Numbered from the stretch's first letter, positions 21,056 to 34,079 are shown. The stretch: 64,000 nt of DNA from Chelydra serpentina (GCA_037349315.1 JBAIAC010000162.1:248001-312000); one strand, 5' to 3'. A program made the numbers and translations. Notes: generated from the letters alone by a model not told the origin.

Positions 21056-24000
21056 AGCTGTAGGGTTTGCCCAATTCTTTAGTAGCCTCTGCAGGAGTCC
21101 TTGGACCTAACTCCCAATTGTGGAGACAATTGACTATTCAGCTAGTGGGGATGTTGCCTGTGAAAATAGAGTCATGTCTTTGGTGGTTTGTGCTTTTTAA
21201 ACCTAGCCCTGATGTCAGAGGAAGACTGAGGTGCACAATGCTATGCCTTGCACGATGCAAATCTAAATGCAAACGGTAGTTGCGCTCCTGTGTTGTGGAG
21301 AGGTGTGTTACGGGCATGCAGAGTGGGGAGGCAGATACACACATGGTTAGCCGTGGTATAGACGTCCTAGGAGTTGGCTTTGCTTCCAAATGATGGCAAG
21401 TTATATGAATTAACTTCTCCCCTGAAATTAAAGTGTCTTCCTATTTCACATTGGTTTTGCTTGAGCCTTGCTGTATAAAAATAGTGCTGGGTAAAGCTTG
21501 AAAGAGCTGGTGGTATCTTACCCCTGTGATGTGAGTAACACTGAATGGCTCAAATAAGTCAGTGGGGTATAATATAAGTGGCCCAAAATACCGTGAATGT
21601 ATTGCACATTAACAAGTGCTTTATTCAGGCCTGTCCACATGAGGGTGCGTATTAGGTGCTTACCTTCCAGATGACGTTAGAGTTTCATCTCCTGACTTTC
21701 TGGGGATGGGGGGTGTAATTGGTCTTGCTAGACATTCTTTTAAAAATAGCCCTGCCTGTGCCACTGAACTAATTTCCCACGTGTGACCGGAATCAAAGGG
21801 CCAGTGTTGCAAGAGGAGCTGGATCAGCTCAATGGGAGCAGAACAGGCAAAATGACATTAAATAGGAAGATGTTAAACTTGCTAGCTTTGCCTGGAGGTA
21901 TTGGCTCCACTATACTGTATAAGTAACAGCTGCAGTATGAATCAAAGCGGGGAGGGGGATCAGACAGCATAAGCCAGCAGCAGGATTTATGGTATTAGGG
22001 GCAGGGGGCTGTCAGATGCAGGCTTAATATCACCCCTTTGTTTTTACAGACATGTCCGTGCCCTCCAGACTCTCACATGGGGGAGTTAAGTGGCTCTCCC
22101 AGTGCTGTGATAGCGCGGAGCAGGGGCTTACATGAGATCCGAAGGTAGCCTGCAGTTCCAAGGAACTGCACTGATCCAGTGCTGCCTGCAGCCATGCAAG
22201 GCAGAGGTCCTGAAAGACATTCATGTGTTTATGGAAAGTATATAGATCAAAGAGTACCAGAGATGAAATTGCTGTCCAGTCTTTCTAGACTTGAAGTAGG
22301 AAGCAGCATGCCCAGTAAGTGTCCTCATGATTGGGCCCCTGCTTTGCAACTTCTTGCAGCAGAAATCAAATCTTGTACATGTGTTCTCAGCTTAGTGTGT
22401 CGGGATCTGAACTGGCTTCCATTGATGTCAATGGAAATACTCTCACTGCATCAAGATCAGATCCTTTATGCCTAAGTAATACAAAGTTTCTTAGTTTCTG
22501 CAAACAGAATGTATAGCAGAAGCCATCCCTCCCCTAAGAGGAACCCAGCTGAACATCGGGTGCATTTCACTTCCTTTGTGTTGGAAACTTTCAGTCTTAC
22601 CCATCCTGATACTCAAACATCTGTGTGGTTCTTCTAAAGCTTCCCAGAGTAGTAGAGAAGGTTACAGAAGTGCAGAGAATGCTAGAAAGGCAGCAGTGTT
22701 GTTTTCCCAGAAAATGATTGTTCAGTTCTATAAATGAAAATAAAAGGGCTATATAGGATAGCTAGGAACTGGAATTGTCTCTTGCATTTCTGAGTTGCAA
22801 AACGGGAGCAGTCTGTTCTCCAACTGATGGCTGGTGGATTTACATATGCAATTTTTATACACATTAATGGGAACAGCTGTAAATCAATGTCTCATTTATT
22901 CATTTTACTAAAGGTGTCCTGTCAAATCAGATTGTCCCCCAAATTACCTTTAAAAAAAACAGCTTTCAGAAAAATTCAGAGACCAATAGAAATGTAATAC
23001 ATCATATTTTAAAAAATCCTTCTAATGCTTCAACCAGTTGTTTTCAAACAAACATCCCTTCCCCTGCAGTGTTTACAGAGAAAACACTACAGCCCTGAGT
23101 GCTTCAAAGTGAAACCTGCATCTTTGTTTTCTATTGTCCAAAGCAATCAGTAAATAGAACTTAATCTTCGTATTCTTGTAATCTAGAGCAGTGGGAGCAA
23201 TTTAGGTAGGAAAATGTGTCCCTTTCAATTAAATATGGCTGCCTCTAAGGATTTATTCTGGGGTAACATACAACCACTTGATGAAAAGAGTTTTTGGAAA
23301 TGCATTCTCCTTGGATGCTGTCACCTTTGTTAGTGGAAGTGCATCTTTACACTGAACTTGGCTCTAGTGGAAAAGTGCCCTTTTCACGAGTGACTCCTCT
23401 CTCTCCATAGAACAGGTACCATGTAGGCAGAGCCAGGGTGACATTTTGAACTGTTCTGCTCTCATGCTAGCATGCTTGTGCCTCATTGTGGCTGGAAGAG
23501 CCATCCGCTGGGATGAAAGGACAAATCGTATTGGTGTCTTAATGCTGTGCTGAGTCTGACAAGCATTGCACGGTGGTTTTGGTGACCTGGACACAAACCT
23601 GCTAGGAATTGGGTTAGGACCTCCCCCAACTTGTTTCGCGCAGCCATCGGATGATGAATGACTTCTGGTTGTTAATTCTGCTTGGCTGGGTCTGAATCAG
23701 TGACCTGGAGACTGTGGGAGTGGTGCCAACAGCCTGTTTTGGTAATGAGCTAATTGCTTTAATATTACACGTTTGGAAAAGGATATATGTTCTTCCTTAG
23801 ACTCCTGCAGAACATGAGCTTAATGCTGGAGTCTAACTGTCCCCTTGCGAATCAGGCTGAGCTGAAAGAATAGTGGTTCAGCTGGTGCCATGCTCCTAGC
23901 AGTGTTTTGGAGTAATCTGACCTGCGGCAGCTAATGTGCTGTGGCACTGTTTGTTTAGTCCTGACAGGTTTCGCACTTGTCTCTCAATTTTGAACATTGG

Positions 24001-24560
24001 GCTGATACTTGTTTTCACACATGCCATTCAGCCCTCCTGCCTTATCCCCTTTTCTCTGCAGGGCTGTGTTTCAACAGGCTGCATCAGAAACCCTTCCAGA
24101 GGTGCACTGTCGTGGTGCAGACTTGTTTTCAATTCCATAACAACACTTGCCTCATCCACTGACCTATTTGTGCAGGCACCAAAAGAATCCCAACACTGAG
24201 CCCGGCTGTTTACTAACCAATATTGTTACAGATGGTGGTGGCTGAGAATGTGCTGAGGGGTTTTGTTCTTGGCAAGTAAAAAGGCTCCTTATCTTTGTTA
24301 CAGTTATAGGAAAGGGGAAAAGAAAGCGGAGCCATTTGAATGAATTCTGCCTCTGTAGTACTGAAATGCTGATGGAAGTAGGTTGTCGCTGTGCCATCAG
24401 TTATACGCCTGCAGCCCCCGTTGACTTCATGGGTGTGTGGAGGATCCCGGTTCTGCCTTTACTCTGGCAGCATAGACGTTCTCGTTAGTCTAGACTTTCC
24501 ATTCGTCTTCATTTTTTCTGCTGCAGTAGTGTCGTGCTCAGAGTCCTGGTGTGCGAGGCA
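21056..24560. other. Single-copy intronic DNA, nothing recognised
   Basis: AT-richer DNA without complete repeats. A short dispersed motif (GATGTCAATGGAAATACTC, 22424-22442) matches the old TTGACTTCAATGGGA-type interspersed family. No exon supported. Confidence 0.4.
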
Positions 24561-24564
24561 CAGT

Positions 24565-24800
24565 GCACACACCCAGGCCTGCTCTACACCCAGATTTTGA
24601 ACTGGTGTAGCTATTTTGGTGGCTTTCATTACCAATGTGGTTACATTGGTACATCCCACAGTATGGGTGCAGTTCTATCAGGATAAAGGTACCTTAACGG
24701 TGCTATAGCTTATTCCCCTTCCCCATAAGAGTTTATTCTCTGAGATATAAGCACTTTTGTATGGATACAACTGCATCCATAGGTGTAGTTTGACTTTTCT
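24565..24800. mobile_element. Degenerate MITE-like foldback element
   Basis: Starts with CCAGGCCTGCTCTACACCCA, contains AACTGGTGTAGCTATTTTGG and ends near ATCCATAGGTGTAGTTTGAC. The layout (CTACAC-type ends, GGTGTAG motifs facing each other) is that of short turtle DNA elements. Ends and target duplication could not be resolved. Confidence 0.4.
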
Positions 24801-25720
24801 GTTGGGGAGGGGCTTAATACTATTTATAATAGGTATAGCTCTAATTTCTGGATTTACTGATTTAGTGGTACTTAAATTACAGTGAACTTGAAATCACAAA
24901 TACCATTTACATTCATTATTTAATCACCTTAGTTTTTGTTTTAACTTGATTCTTCGCCATGTTTACCAGCTACCATTTAAAAATCAATATTAGCATAAAA
25001 ACAAATTCTTAAATAAACAGAACTGAGCACTTTCATGTAACTATGAATCACACCACCCTGGTTTGACAGATACACAAACTTGCGATGCACACACCACGCA
25101 AATCCCTCGCTAAAACCTGTCCCCTTTGCCCATGTGCCTAAGCGCGCTCCACTCCCATTCAACCTTCCCTGGTCACACACTCAATGCTGTACGCTGCACA
25201 GGCGCTTGGGACGCACCTCTGAGCTTATACTCACTTGCTATGACGTTACCGGTGCTGATTAGAACCTGCCCCTATGTCCAGACAACTGTGTTTCTGGGGC
25301 AAGTCTCTTAGTTTATAGGCTAGTGTAATTGACATGACCCCAAGCTGGAGCTCTGCTGTGAGTCAGGAGCTGCTCTCCTGCCCTCCTCTTAGGCAGCCCA
25401 GGTGGGGAAACTGATCTGGACAAATAGCGCCTGGCGTAGCTGCTCACTCCCCTGAATGCTCCTCTGCCAGGAGGAAGCAGGGTCAAATAGAAGGGAGAAA
25501 TCTGGCCCCTCCCTGTGCGTTGTCTCTGGGATGTATCCAGTTTGGGGGGGCACTGCCCCCATAGCTCCTGTCAGTAGTTAATCCACCTCCCTGAGAGGTG
25601 GTCGCTGTGTCGGTGGGAGAAGCTCTCTCCTTGACGGTAGCGCTGTCTACACGAGTGGTTTTGTTGGTATAACTATGTCACTCGGGGTGGGTTTTTCACA
25701 CCGTTCCCTTCTTTGTGCCT

Positions 25721-25986
25721 CAGGGTATGGCTACACTGCGAAAAAACCCCAAACCCTGGGGCAGCGTGTCTCCGAGCCTGGCTCAAATGACTGGGGCTTG
25801 CAGGGCTTGTGCTGTGGGGCTAAACATAGCTGGGTTCCAGGGCCCAAGCTCCAGCATGGGTGGGAACGTCTACACTACCATCTTGAGCCCTGTTGTGTGA
25901 GCCCGAGTCAGTTGACCTGGTTCTGAGATTTGCTGCTACAGGATGTTTTTTGTTGGGTGTTTTTTTGCGGTGTGGATGTACCCTCA
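25721..25986. mobile_element. Non-autonomous DNA transposon with CAGGGTA ends
   Basis: Left end CAGGGTATGGCTACACTGCG followed by AAAAAACCCC; right end GGGTGTTTTTTTGCGGTGTG then GATGTACCCTCA, which is its imperfect inverse. Internal sequence is GC-rich with CTGGGGCTTGCAGGGCTTGT. CAGGG ends fit hAT-type elements. A clear 8-bp target duplication was not seen. Confidence 0.65.
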
Positions 25987-26145
25987 GTTTTCCTGCCTGT
26001 TCCATGGGGAGCAGGGCCCAGCTCGGGCAGTTGTTGGAAGGCCGAACTCTCTCTATGCAGTGCTTTGGCGTCCTTGATGCTGGTGCATGTTGCGTGGATG
26101 GGGTTCCTTAACCATTCCCAAACACTCTGATATTTCCAGAGCCCC

Positions 26146-26457
26146 TGTCATAAATATAAAGCATACTTTTTAAAAAAAATTTATTTATTTTTATTTGTTT
26201 TAGTTGTAGCAGTTTTGCATGGTTTTTATTTTTTTTATTGGTTTGCAGTTTAGCTTTAGTTTAATAGCTGTTTTACTGGCAGTTATTTTAGCCTTTTTGT
26301 GTTTAATTTGTTTTAACCCGAGAGAGTTTAAAAAAAAAAAAAAAAAAAAAAACTTGCTTAGGTTTTACTTGTCTTCTGAGATCACTCTCAGTAAAGGGTT
26401 AAGAAATTTTATAGCACTGCATCCAACCCTCTCCCCCTTCCCTTTATATTTCTGACA
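26146..26457. mobile_element. Terminal-inverted-repeat element or solo LTR, TGTCATAAATATAAAG ends
   Basis: Left end TGTCATAAATATAAAG (26146-26161), right end CTTTATATTTCTGACA (26442-26457), inverse of each other at 15 of 16 positions. GCCCC flanks both sides (26141-26145 and 26458-26462), a 5-bp target duplication. The interior is AT-rich, with an A-run of about 24 near 26329-26352. TG...CA ends and 5-bp duplication would also fit a solo LTR; the long inverted ends favour a DNA element. Confidence 0.65.
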
Positions 26458-26462
26458 GCCCC

Positions 26463-27650
26463 TTTTAATGTTCTTGCACTAAAATTAACTGGCCCGTATC
26501 TTTTCCCATCGCCAGGAACTTATGTTTTGTTTTTATTTTTCTTTGAATTCAGAGTTCCCTCAAGTTTTGACCCAGCAGACGATGGCACTTCTGTACCTAT
26601 AGTATGTTCATTTAGTGAGCATTTTAGGAAACCCCTGTTGTCAGACGTCTGATGCAGTAAAATGCCCATCAACTGAACAAGGAGTTTAAATAGCTTTTTA
26701 CCAAGTGTAAAGTGTATTTAGAAATTCTTGCTTTCTGCTGGAGATCACAGTCTGGCCAGAACCTTGCCAGTGACTGTGCTACAGGGGAAAACCTGGGTGT
26801 GTAGGTTTGTATGGAGCCAGTTCCACTGAAGGAGGTGCATTCCAAACACTTTGGACTTGAACCCTTGGTAATGCGGAGGTGAAAGACTCTTTGCTGGCAT
26901 TCTCTAGTTTAGTTTCCAGGCCGTGCTGTTACCACCAGTGTGACGTGTGGTATCCCAGGACACCTACCAGGAAAAAGTCATTGTTGCCTTTTAAGCTCTT
27001 CTCTGGAATGTTCTGCTTGTTCAGACTTTCAGACACTGATCCCTGCCGAATAGTCACAAACTCAACAGGAACTGTTCCTTGGGATTACCACCAGGATTGT
27101 AATCCAGTCACTTCACACTGTTCCTTTGGAAACAGCTGCCTTTTGAAACCTGTTCTGGGGTTCCCTCTGTGTTCTGTTGATTGGAATTGGTTACAGACGT
27201 ACTGTGTATCGTTCATCCGGAGAGCCCACATGTTAACAAATGCCCTGTGGAGGCTGGTGCTGCCAGGGGGTTGTGTTTGCTATCCAGGCAGTGTTTGTTT
27301 CTCATGTACTTGGGCGCTTATAGCTTGTTGTTCCTTTGAGGGTTTTTCAGACTCTGACTCTATCGTACAGGCTTCTTTCTACAATATACAAATGAAACCT
27401 TGCTAGTTCGCTTTGTGAAGAAGCTGCTGTTCAAACAACGTCTGTTTTCCTTAATGTACCTATTGCACAATAAGAATGTGTTAGGATAATGGATCAGCTA
27501 GTCTTATCAGCCTGTAACACCACATGCCTGCTATATCAACAGAAGTCTCAATATATTTATATAGTGGCTTAGTATACAGGAGGTGAAGTCTCAAACGTAA
27601 TTGGTCCCTGCTCTGAAGAGCTTCTGTAAGCACACCATGCGTGACAGGCA
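26463..27650. other. Intronic DNA with one 175-codon open frame of doubtful meaning
   Basis: The frame at 26879-27406 (+) is the longest open frame in the AT-richer part. It is Cys- and Ser-rich, has no recognised domain, no promoter or splice context, and is treated as chance. Confidence 0.4.
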
Positions 27651-27932
27651 GTGCTGTCTAGTAAGCAGGGCCCTGGGAGTCAGGAGACCTGGGTTCTATT
27701 CCCAGCTCTGCTAACTGATCCATGCCCTTGGGCATGTCCCTTAACCACTCTGAGTCTCAGCTCTCCATCTGTAAAATGAGGATAACAATTCTTCCTTTGA
27801 CTTGTCTGTTTAGTCTGTAAGCTCTCTGAGGCAGGGACTCTCTCTTACCTTGTATACACGTGATGCCTGACATGATGGGGCCCCGATCCCATCTGGGGCC
27901 TGGAGGTGGTACTTTAATACAAATAATAAGCT
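27650..27932 (+). repeat. MIR-like (tRNA-core) SINE, nearly complete
   Basis: GTCTAGTAAGCAGGGCCCTG, GAGACCTGGGTTCTATTCCC (B-box-like), CTTGGGCATGTCCCTTAACC, CATCTGTAAAATGAGGATAA, CTCTGAGGCAGGGACTCTCT, GATGGGGCCCCGATCCCATC and the end AATACAAATAATA. This is the best copy in the window and shows the tail that was amplified at 13.2 and 17.4 kb. Confidence 0.85.
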
Positions 27933-30210
27933 ATTGGAACAGGCTCCCACTCGCTTGTATGTGTGTCCGTTCCGTTCAGCCACTGCTCCCTTGTGTGTCT
28001 GCATGTCTCTTTGAGACCAGATTGGCAACTCAGTCGGCAGCGCCTTGTCACGTAGGAGAGCTCCTAAGCAATGGGGGGTGAGGTAGCTGTAATAAACATA
28101 ACCTTAAATCACCAAAACCTCGCACTCTTGTGCGCGGTGCAGCTCACGCGCTTTGCTGAGCCAGAGATTCTCCTTGCCTTCTTGAAACTCTTGCGGTACC
28201 TCCATGAAATATCTCTGCGTGCACTCTACCTTCTGTGGTGTTCAGTTTAATATAGACCAAAGAGGCTGGCTGACTGTCTTTTTTCCTATGTGTATGTGTT
28301 GTGTGTGGGAAGTGGGTATCAGCCTCTCTCTCGCTCTCTCAATTGGTATTCTGTTAGTGGAAGTACACTCGGGAGCGTAGGCATTAGTAGGCAGCCCACG
28401 GCTCAGAGTTCCCTGACAATTTAATAGGCAATATTTCTTATCCTGGAGATGGACAGATTTTAATTAAATGGCAAACTAGAGGAACAAGGTTATTTAATAG
28501 AAGACATTTCCTCATCTGCTTCTGTCTTCTGACATCATCGGTTGACTCCAATAAGAAAAAATATCTAAGGGAAGGTTCCCCCGGTTTTAACAAGGTGAGG
28601 TCAGTGTGCCCCTCTCACACCTCGGAAAGAGTAAGGCTGAGTTTTTCAAATGGGTCTCACTCCCACTGAACTTCCTATTTCTAAAATACCTGCTCTAGCT
28701 CACCTTCAGGATATAGACAGGTTGCAAGAATCAGTGAGTGTATGTCTCTGGCCTGGGTTATGCAGGAAGCCGAGCTAGGTGGTCATAATGGTCCCTTTTG
28801 GCTTTCAAAATCTATGCAACTCAGGCTAAAGCCTATTGGGCATCTAGATGAGTTACTGCATTTCCTCCTCCAGGGCCCAGAGCTGCTGCTGTTCAAGGAA
28901 TCTTAAAATTACAGTAATTGGATATTCCAGCTGATGTGCCTCCAGAACTGGACAGGTTTGAATCTGCCCATAGTTACAAACCAGTTGCTATATGTTGTTT
29001 TTAATGTAGTTTGACACCCAGCATGAATGCTGGGTTATCTCCAATTACACTGTCTCCATCAGATAAATAGGTGGAGGTCTAGTTTTCTAATCCCAGGCTC
29101 AGTTTGGAGAATAAATATGAATGAAGAGCATCTGGGCTGTGTCGTGCCTCTCTGCTGAGTGGATGCCGTGTCCTTTCCCAGTGTGCTCATGACGGGCCTG
29201 AATTGTCGCTTTCTTCCATATTGTAGCTCTGATGTTTAACCATCTGTTTGATGCATTTTCTTTTATAATAAGAAAATGAATGGCACCCTGATTGCTCAGC
29301 AATGGGGATTATTTGGCTTTAACCAACCCTAATTAATCACAAAATTGTGAACCTTTTAGTTTAATTACCTTGCTAATTCTCTGTTTGGAGGCTGCGGTGT
29401 TAGCTGTTGACTGTGGTTTTTATTCTGGGTTGGCTTTTACCTGCATCTGATTTTTGCCAGCTGGTGCACCCCCCACTCCCCCTTGTGTCTGTACGCAAAG
29501 CTCAGGTCAGACTCCAGGCAACAGCATTCATACCCAGAAAAATTAAAGGCATATAAAAGAGCTTTGTCAGGCAAATTTCCTCCTTGGCATGTCTGGTCTG
29601 CACTGCCCCAGGTACTCCAGCTCTGGGTGAACCCAGGACACGGTTGAGCTGGCGAGAGAGGGAATGGGAGCTCTACTGCAGACAAAAGAGGATGGATTCA
29701 GGCCACCTGAGTTCTTAGTCTCGTCACTTCCCTTTTAAAATGAGGGTAGAACCATGTCAGTCGGTTGTGTAGCTTCAACGAGAAGCACTTTGAGATTCAA
29801 GGATAAAAAGTCTTTATGTTCCTATAAAGTCTTTACAATAGTGTTTAAAGCAGGAGTAAATCTGTGCCTTTTAAATCTGACAGGCACATCTAACTTCCTT
29901 GGATTTAGCAGTTCCAAAAGATCCTATAAGAAACTGCCCTTTGGTGCTTCATGGATATTATAATAATGTTTACTATCAGCTGTGAATTTGCCCTGTTTTT
30001 ATGGACTCTGAAATAGAGTTATAAGCATCCACCCCATCTGCTGGGTGCCCATCCCATGGCGAAAATACCCCATAATACAAAAAGACCCGAAGGACTCTGG
30101 TCGCTGAGCTTCGGTACCAGCTGCGGAGCAGCTTCAGGCTGCGTCTGCATTAGGAACTGCGGGACTGTCAGCAGGGCTCCTAGTGCTGGCACTGACCTCG
30201 ATACCTACAC
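27933..30210. other. Intronic DNA, possible conserved AT-rich segment
   Basis: No complete repeat. An AT-rich tract with TAATTA and TTAATTA motifs at about 29240-29380 has the look of a conserved noncoding element, but conservation cannot be judged from one sequence. Confidence 0.3.
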
Positions 30211-30384
30211 CTTCAGCGCCTCTCCCTCCGGTGCTGTCTGTTTCCAACAGGCTGTGACGGGGTGCGACTCACCCCATTGGCACCTCCTGCTGGCTGCCAC
30301 AGGAGTAACTCCAGTAAGATCCCGTAGGGTGCAGCACCATCGTTAACCCCAAAGTCCTTGCACCAAGTCTGAGCCACCATCAGC

Positions 30385-31600
30385 TGCCACCAATTCCAGC
30401 TGCTCTCTCTCCTTCATGGCCCAGTGAAGTCATGGCTCCCTTCTGACAAATAGAAAACTCTTCAAGGCTTGCCTCGAAGGTTGGCAGATGCTCTGGAAAT
30501 CCCTGTTGAAATCCCATAAGCTTCTGGATAGTCTCCACTCCTTGATGCCAGAGAGGTTGGCAATGCCAGTCAACTAGGGTCTGCTGGCCAAACACAACAC
30601 CTGTGGCAGATGCCAGCATCAACTCCTTGTACATTCAGGAAAGCCGACAAATGGTATCAGGTGCCTTCATCTAGTTTTGGATGTTTTTACACAGGTCAAG
30701 TGTTTGGTTTGCTGATTACAACAGCTACACAAGTAGGATCTAGACAACGGGGAGCCAAGACCGTGCCTATGGTGAGAGACCTTAAATGTCTGGACTTGTT
30801 TGGGAGAAAGGATTAGTCCTGCCAGACTCCAGCTCAGAATTGCCAGTTACCAGGCATTATTGTGTAGGTATGACTACCTTCTCTGGCATAAGGTGAGCGA
30901 GTTTGCAAACAAGCGCCATCAGGAATTCAGAGATGAGCATAAATGCCTTGGAGCAGCTAGTGGCACGAACGTCCCTCCAGGCAGCGATTGTTGCCTCGGA
31001 TATTGCTGCAAGATCTGTGGCAGCTTCTGTTGTAATGAGAGAGGTCACCGTGTCTGCAATCTTTGGGAATCCCCGGAGAGGTGCAGAACACAACTGCTGG
31101 TAGTGACCAGCAGTAAAACAGAGGAGGTGGTGTGTTCCTTGAAGGCTCCGGGGCCTCTCTCAATTCTCTAGGTATTTAGACTCCACAGCCTAGAAGAAGA
31201 CCGGGTAGAGAGCAGACACATTATAGGCTGGCTCCTCAAAAGCTGTTGGAATTTCATAGAAACAGCAGTTTCATAAACGAAGCCCCTCAGTTTCTTCCTC
31301 GCCAATGGGACAGTGTGGTTGAGGACCATGTGACTCACTTCTGAATCCACCCCTTTTCTACCTTATTTGGAGACCGATTATTTTATTGTCTGTTCCACTG
31401 GGTGCTGAAAATCATTGGCTCCGGTTCCAGAGTCCCCCAACCCTCTTCCCTGTCCTCCTGCAAGGCCCCTCTCAGGAGAGCAACAGGAAGTGGACTCACT
31501 TCTGTCTCTTGGAAGAGTTTCTGCCTCCATTCAGGGGTAAGGGTTTTTAGTCTCATTTTCTAATTCCCCAGAAAGAAAGGAGAGTGGTGCCCAGTTCTTC
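30385..31600 (+). mobile_element. DIRS-like (tyrosine-recombinase) retrotransposon relic
   Basis: Plus-strand pieces in shifting frames resemble the first and second open frames of DIRS-type elements common in turtles: LWQMPAST and FRKADKWYQVPSS (about 30603-30680), LDLFGRK (30789-30810), LQLRIASYQALLCRYDY (30825-30875), ARTSLQAAIVASDIAARS (about 30960-31015) and, near 31520-31590, FRGKG and an FLIP-type motif like the start of the reverse transcriptase. Stops and frameshifts show it is dead. A GACGGGGTGCGACTCACCCC stretch just upstream (30255) may belong to an LTR-type repeat. Family assignment is from memory of motifs. Confidence 0.6.
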
Positions 31601-32640
31601 TTTCATTTGTCTGAGAGCCAGGGCTTCCCCCATTCCTGGAGCACCCGGGTTCACATGCAGCGAGAGTGGAAAACAAATAGAAACCCCATTTGACAAGCCA
31701 CACTTAGGGTGAGGTTGGTAACCATTCTTTAGGGCTAAACCGGCACCTTTCCTTCCACTTGGAAGCTTATTGGGAGCCAATGCATATCACAGAGCCCTTG
31801 TCTAATGTGGGCCCCATGTGCAACTCTGTACAGCATTCTGCCCCAGGTGTGGTATCTTTGGGGCGCCAGGGAGAACGTTACAGCAGTCTGATCTCTCGGT
31901 CTGATTCAGAATGTCCATCAGCACTGAATGAGTTTCTCTCAGCCCCCAAAATAACCCTCCTCTTCCATGCACGGACCTCCCACTGACATCAGCGTCATTG
32001 TGATGCAGTGGGTCCTGCCAGAAATAAGAATTCCATGTGTCAAAAATGTGAGGTGCTTCCTCTTCAGTATGATGATCGTAGCAATGTGAACGTAGAGCTG
32101 CTGTGCCCCACTAGATGATGGTTAACCCAAACTGCTACTGCTTTTTTTCTTGATTCCCCTCGATTGCAGTCACCTCATGCTTATTTACAGCACGTGGGAG
32201 GCTTCCTCGCTTGACCAAGTAATGGCGAATTAGAGGCAAGATGTATATTATTTGTAAATGCTTGGCCTTTATGCCAAAGCTGCGTGAAGGAGGCACTGAG
32301 CTAACAAACGTTGCAGGAGGAAACGCAGAGTGAGGCAGAAAATCAAACTGTGTAATAGGCTGTCTCGTCATAGGCTTCCATCTCCTGAAAATGCAGATGA
32401 TTTTCAATCTGTAATTTGTCTTGCGAGCCAGCCAGTTAGAGGCACCCTCCTTCAGGAAAATATCCGTGGCACTTTTGCAAAGGCTTTAGACTGGACTCTA
32501 AGTTTCAGCAAGTGTTTGCTAGCAAAGGTAGCAAATGGTGTAGCTCCTTAACTCTTGATCCTGCGATGTACTCCGCCTTTGCCCGAATGGACATCACTGA
32601 GGGACGAGGGCCTTACTCAGCCTCTAGCAACCCAACCAAT
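31601..32640. other. Intronic DNA, possibly trailing relic sequence
   Basis: No recognised motif. The first few hundred bases could continue the dead retrotransposon upstream of it. Confidence 0.3.
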
Positions 32641-32642
32641 CA

Positions 32643-32826
32643 AGGGGGGGGGGAGGGATAGCTCAGTGGTTTGAGCATTGGCCTGCTAAACCCAGGGTTG
32701 AGTTCAATCCTTGAGGGGGCCATTTAGGGATCTGGGGCAAAAATTGGGGATTGGTCCTGTTTTGAGCAGGGGATTGGACTAGATGATCTTCTAAGGTCCC
32801 TTCCAACCCTGATATTCTATGAATCT
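32643..32826 (+). repeat. Turtle tRNA-derived SINE with CR1-like tail, copy 1
   Basis: A-box region GATAGCTCAGTGGTTTGAGC, CTGCTAAACCCAGGGTTG, B-box region GAGTTCAATCC, then GGGCAAAAATTGGGGATTGG, CCCTTCCAACCCTGATATTC and TATGA. It lacks the two bases TG present before GAGTTC in copy 2, which would weaken the internal promoter. Confidence 0.9.
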
Positions 32827-33029
32827 GACAGGGTCTGTTTCCTTTGTGCCACATCTCATCATTCCCCTGGGTAATACAAGGGGTGGGGGGGACTCCCATT
32901 ACTTTGAAAAGCATATGGCGCACTTTTAAGGTGATGCCAATTAGCCGGATAGCGTGTGCTTTAATCACATTATGTCCTGTGGTGCAGGGGAGGGCAGCGG
33001 ACAGGGTAACTGGTGAATCGCTTCCCATG

Positions 33030-33112
33030 GCAGCACGGTTCAGTGATTAAAGCATTGGACTGGAGTCAGGGCACCTCGGTTCTGTTTCTGGCTCTGCCAC
33101 TGAGGTGTGAAC
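33030..33112 (+). repeat. Tailless MIR-like SINE head
   Basis: GGCAGCACGGTTCAGTGATT, AAAGCATTGGACTGGAGTCA, GGTTCTGTTTCTGGCTCTGC. Ends abruptly at GCCACTGAGGTG. Confidence 0.6.
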
Positions 33113-34079
33113 AGTGTTTTTCTTCCCATTGCATGACCCCTCTTCCTTTCTAAAGCCTCTGGTGGGACCTTTCTTTCTCTCAGAGATTGTTGGGGCTTCG
33201 CTAAGGAAATCTACCATGCGCATTCAGCAAAACATCGTATTCTGTTCATAGCATCCACTTAACATTGGCTGGCCTTCGTTGTTCATTGCATGTTGTTCTT
33301 CTTGCCTAAATTAAAACAGGTGTTACCATTGGCCTTTTCTTTTCCCAGTTGCTCTCGTGACAAACTAAGCTTGACTCACACGTGTCAGGGCATCAGACTT
33401 GTAAACTGGTCTCCAGAGAGGGGGGGTGTGTGTGTCAGTCAGAGAGAGAGAGAATACGTTGCATAGGTTTGTCTTTTGTGTAAAGATATGTAATGGGTTT
33501 GAAGTAACCTTTATGCAGGGCATGAGCGGTAGCCCACAAATGGGGGAAGCCATGGATGAATTGGGGATCTCGTCCACTTTTGGAGCGGGATGAAATGTGG
33601 TGTTCTGGGTTGGGCTTCTGATTCTGTCTTTGGGAGGAGAGGACCAAGGAATTGACAAAGTTTAGGACGGACCATTTGACTCAGCCTGTCTTGTAGCACA
33701 GCAGCATTTGATGCTTTGCAGTTCCATTAGCACAGTTCTCCTGCTAGGCAATCTGCAGGCTGGCAGCACCCTTCAGACTCTTCAGTAGTGACCTGTCCAT
33801 CCTAAGAGCTGTCCAGAGCTAAGAAGGCTTCGTTTGTCTGCATAGAACTAGCCAGCCACTGCATTGTCACATTGATTGCAGAAGTGTCTGTCTGGTCAGC
33901 GACTGGACTAGACTGTTGGAGAGCTTGGCTGCCACGTAGGGACTTCTGGCAACAGCTGATAGAATCACAAAACCACCTTGAATGAAAATGGGGTTGTGGG
34001 TCCTGAAAACCATGGAGAAGTTCTTTGTGTTCCGGTAGCACCGAGAGACGCCGATGGGCAATTGGGGCCGTGTTGTGCT

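Noticed and set aside
26879..27406. 175-codon plus-strand frame in AT-richer DNA
   Set aside because: Longest in that part, but no domain, codon bias or splice/promoter support; treated as chance.
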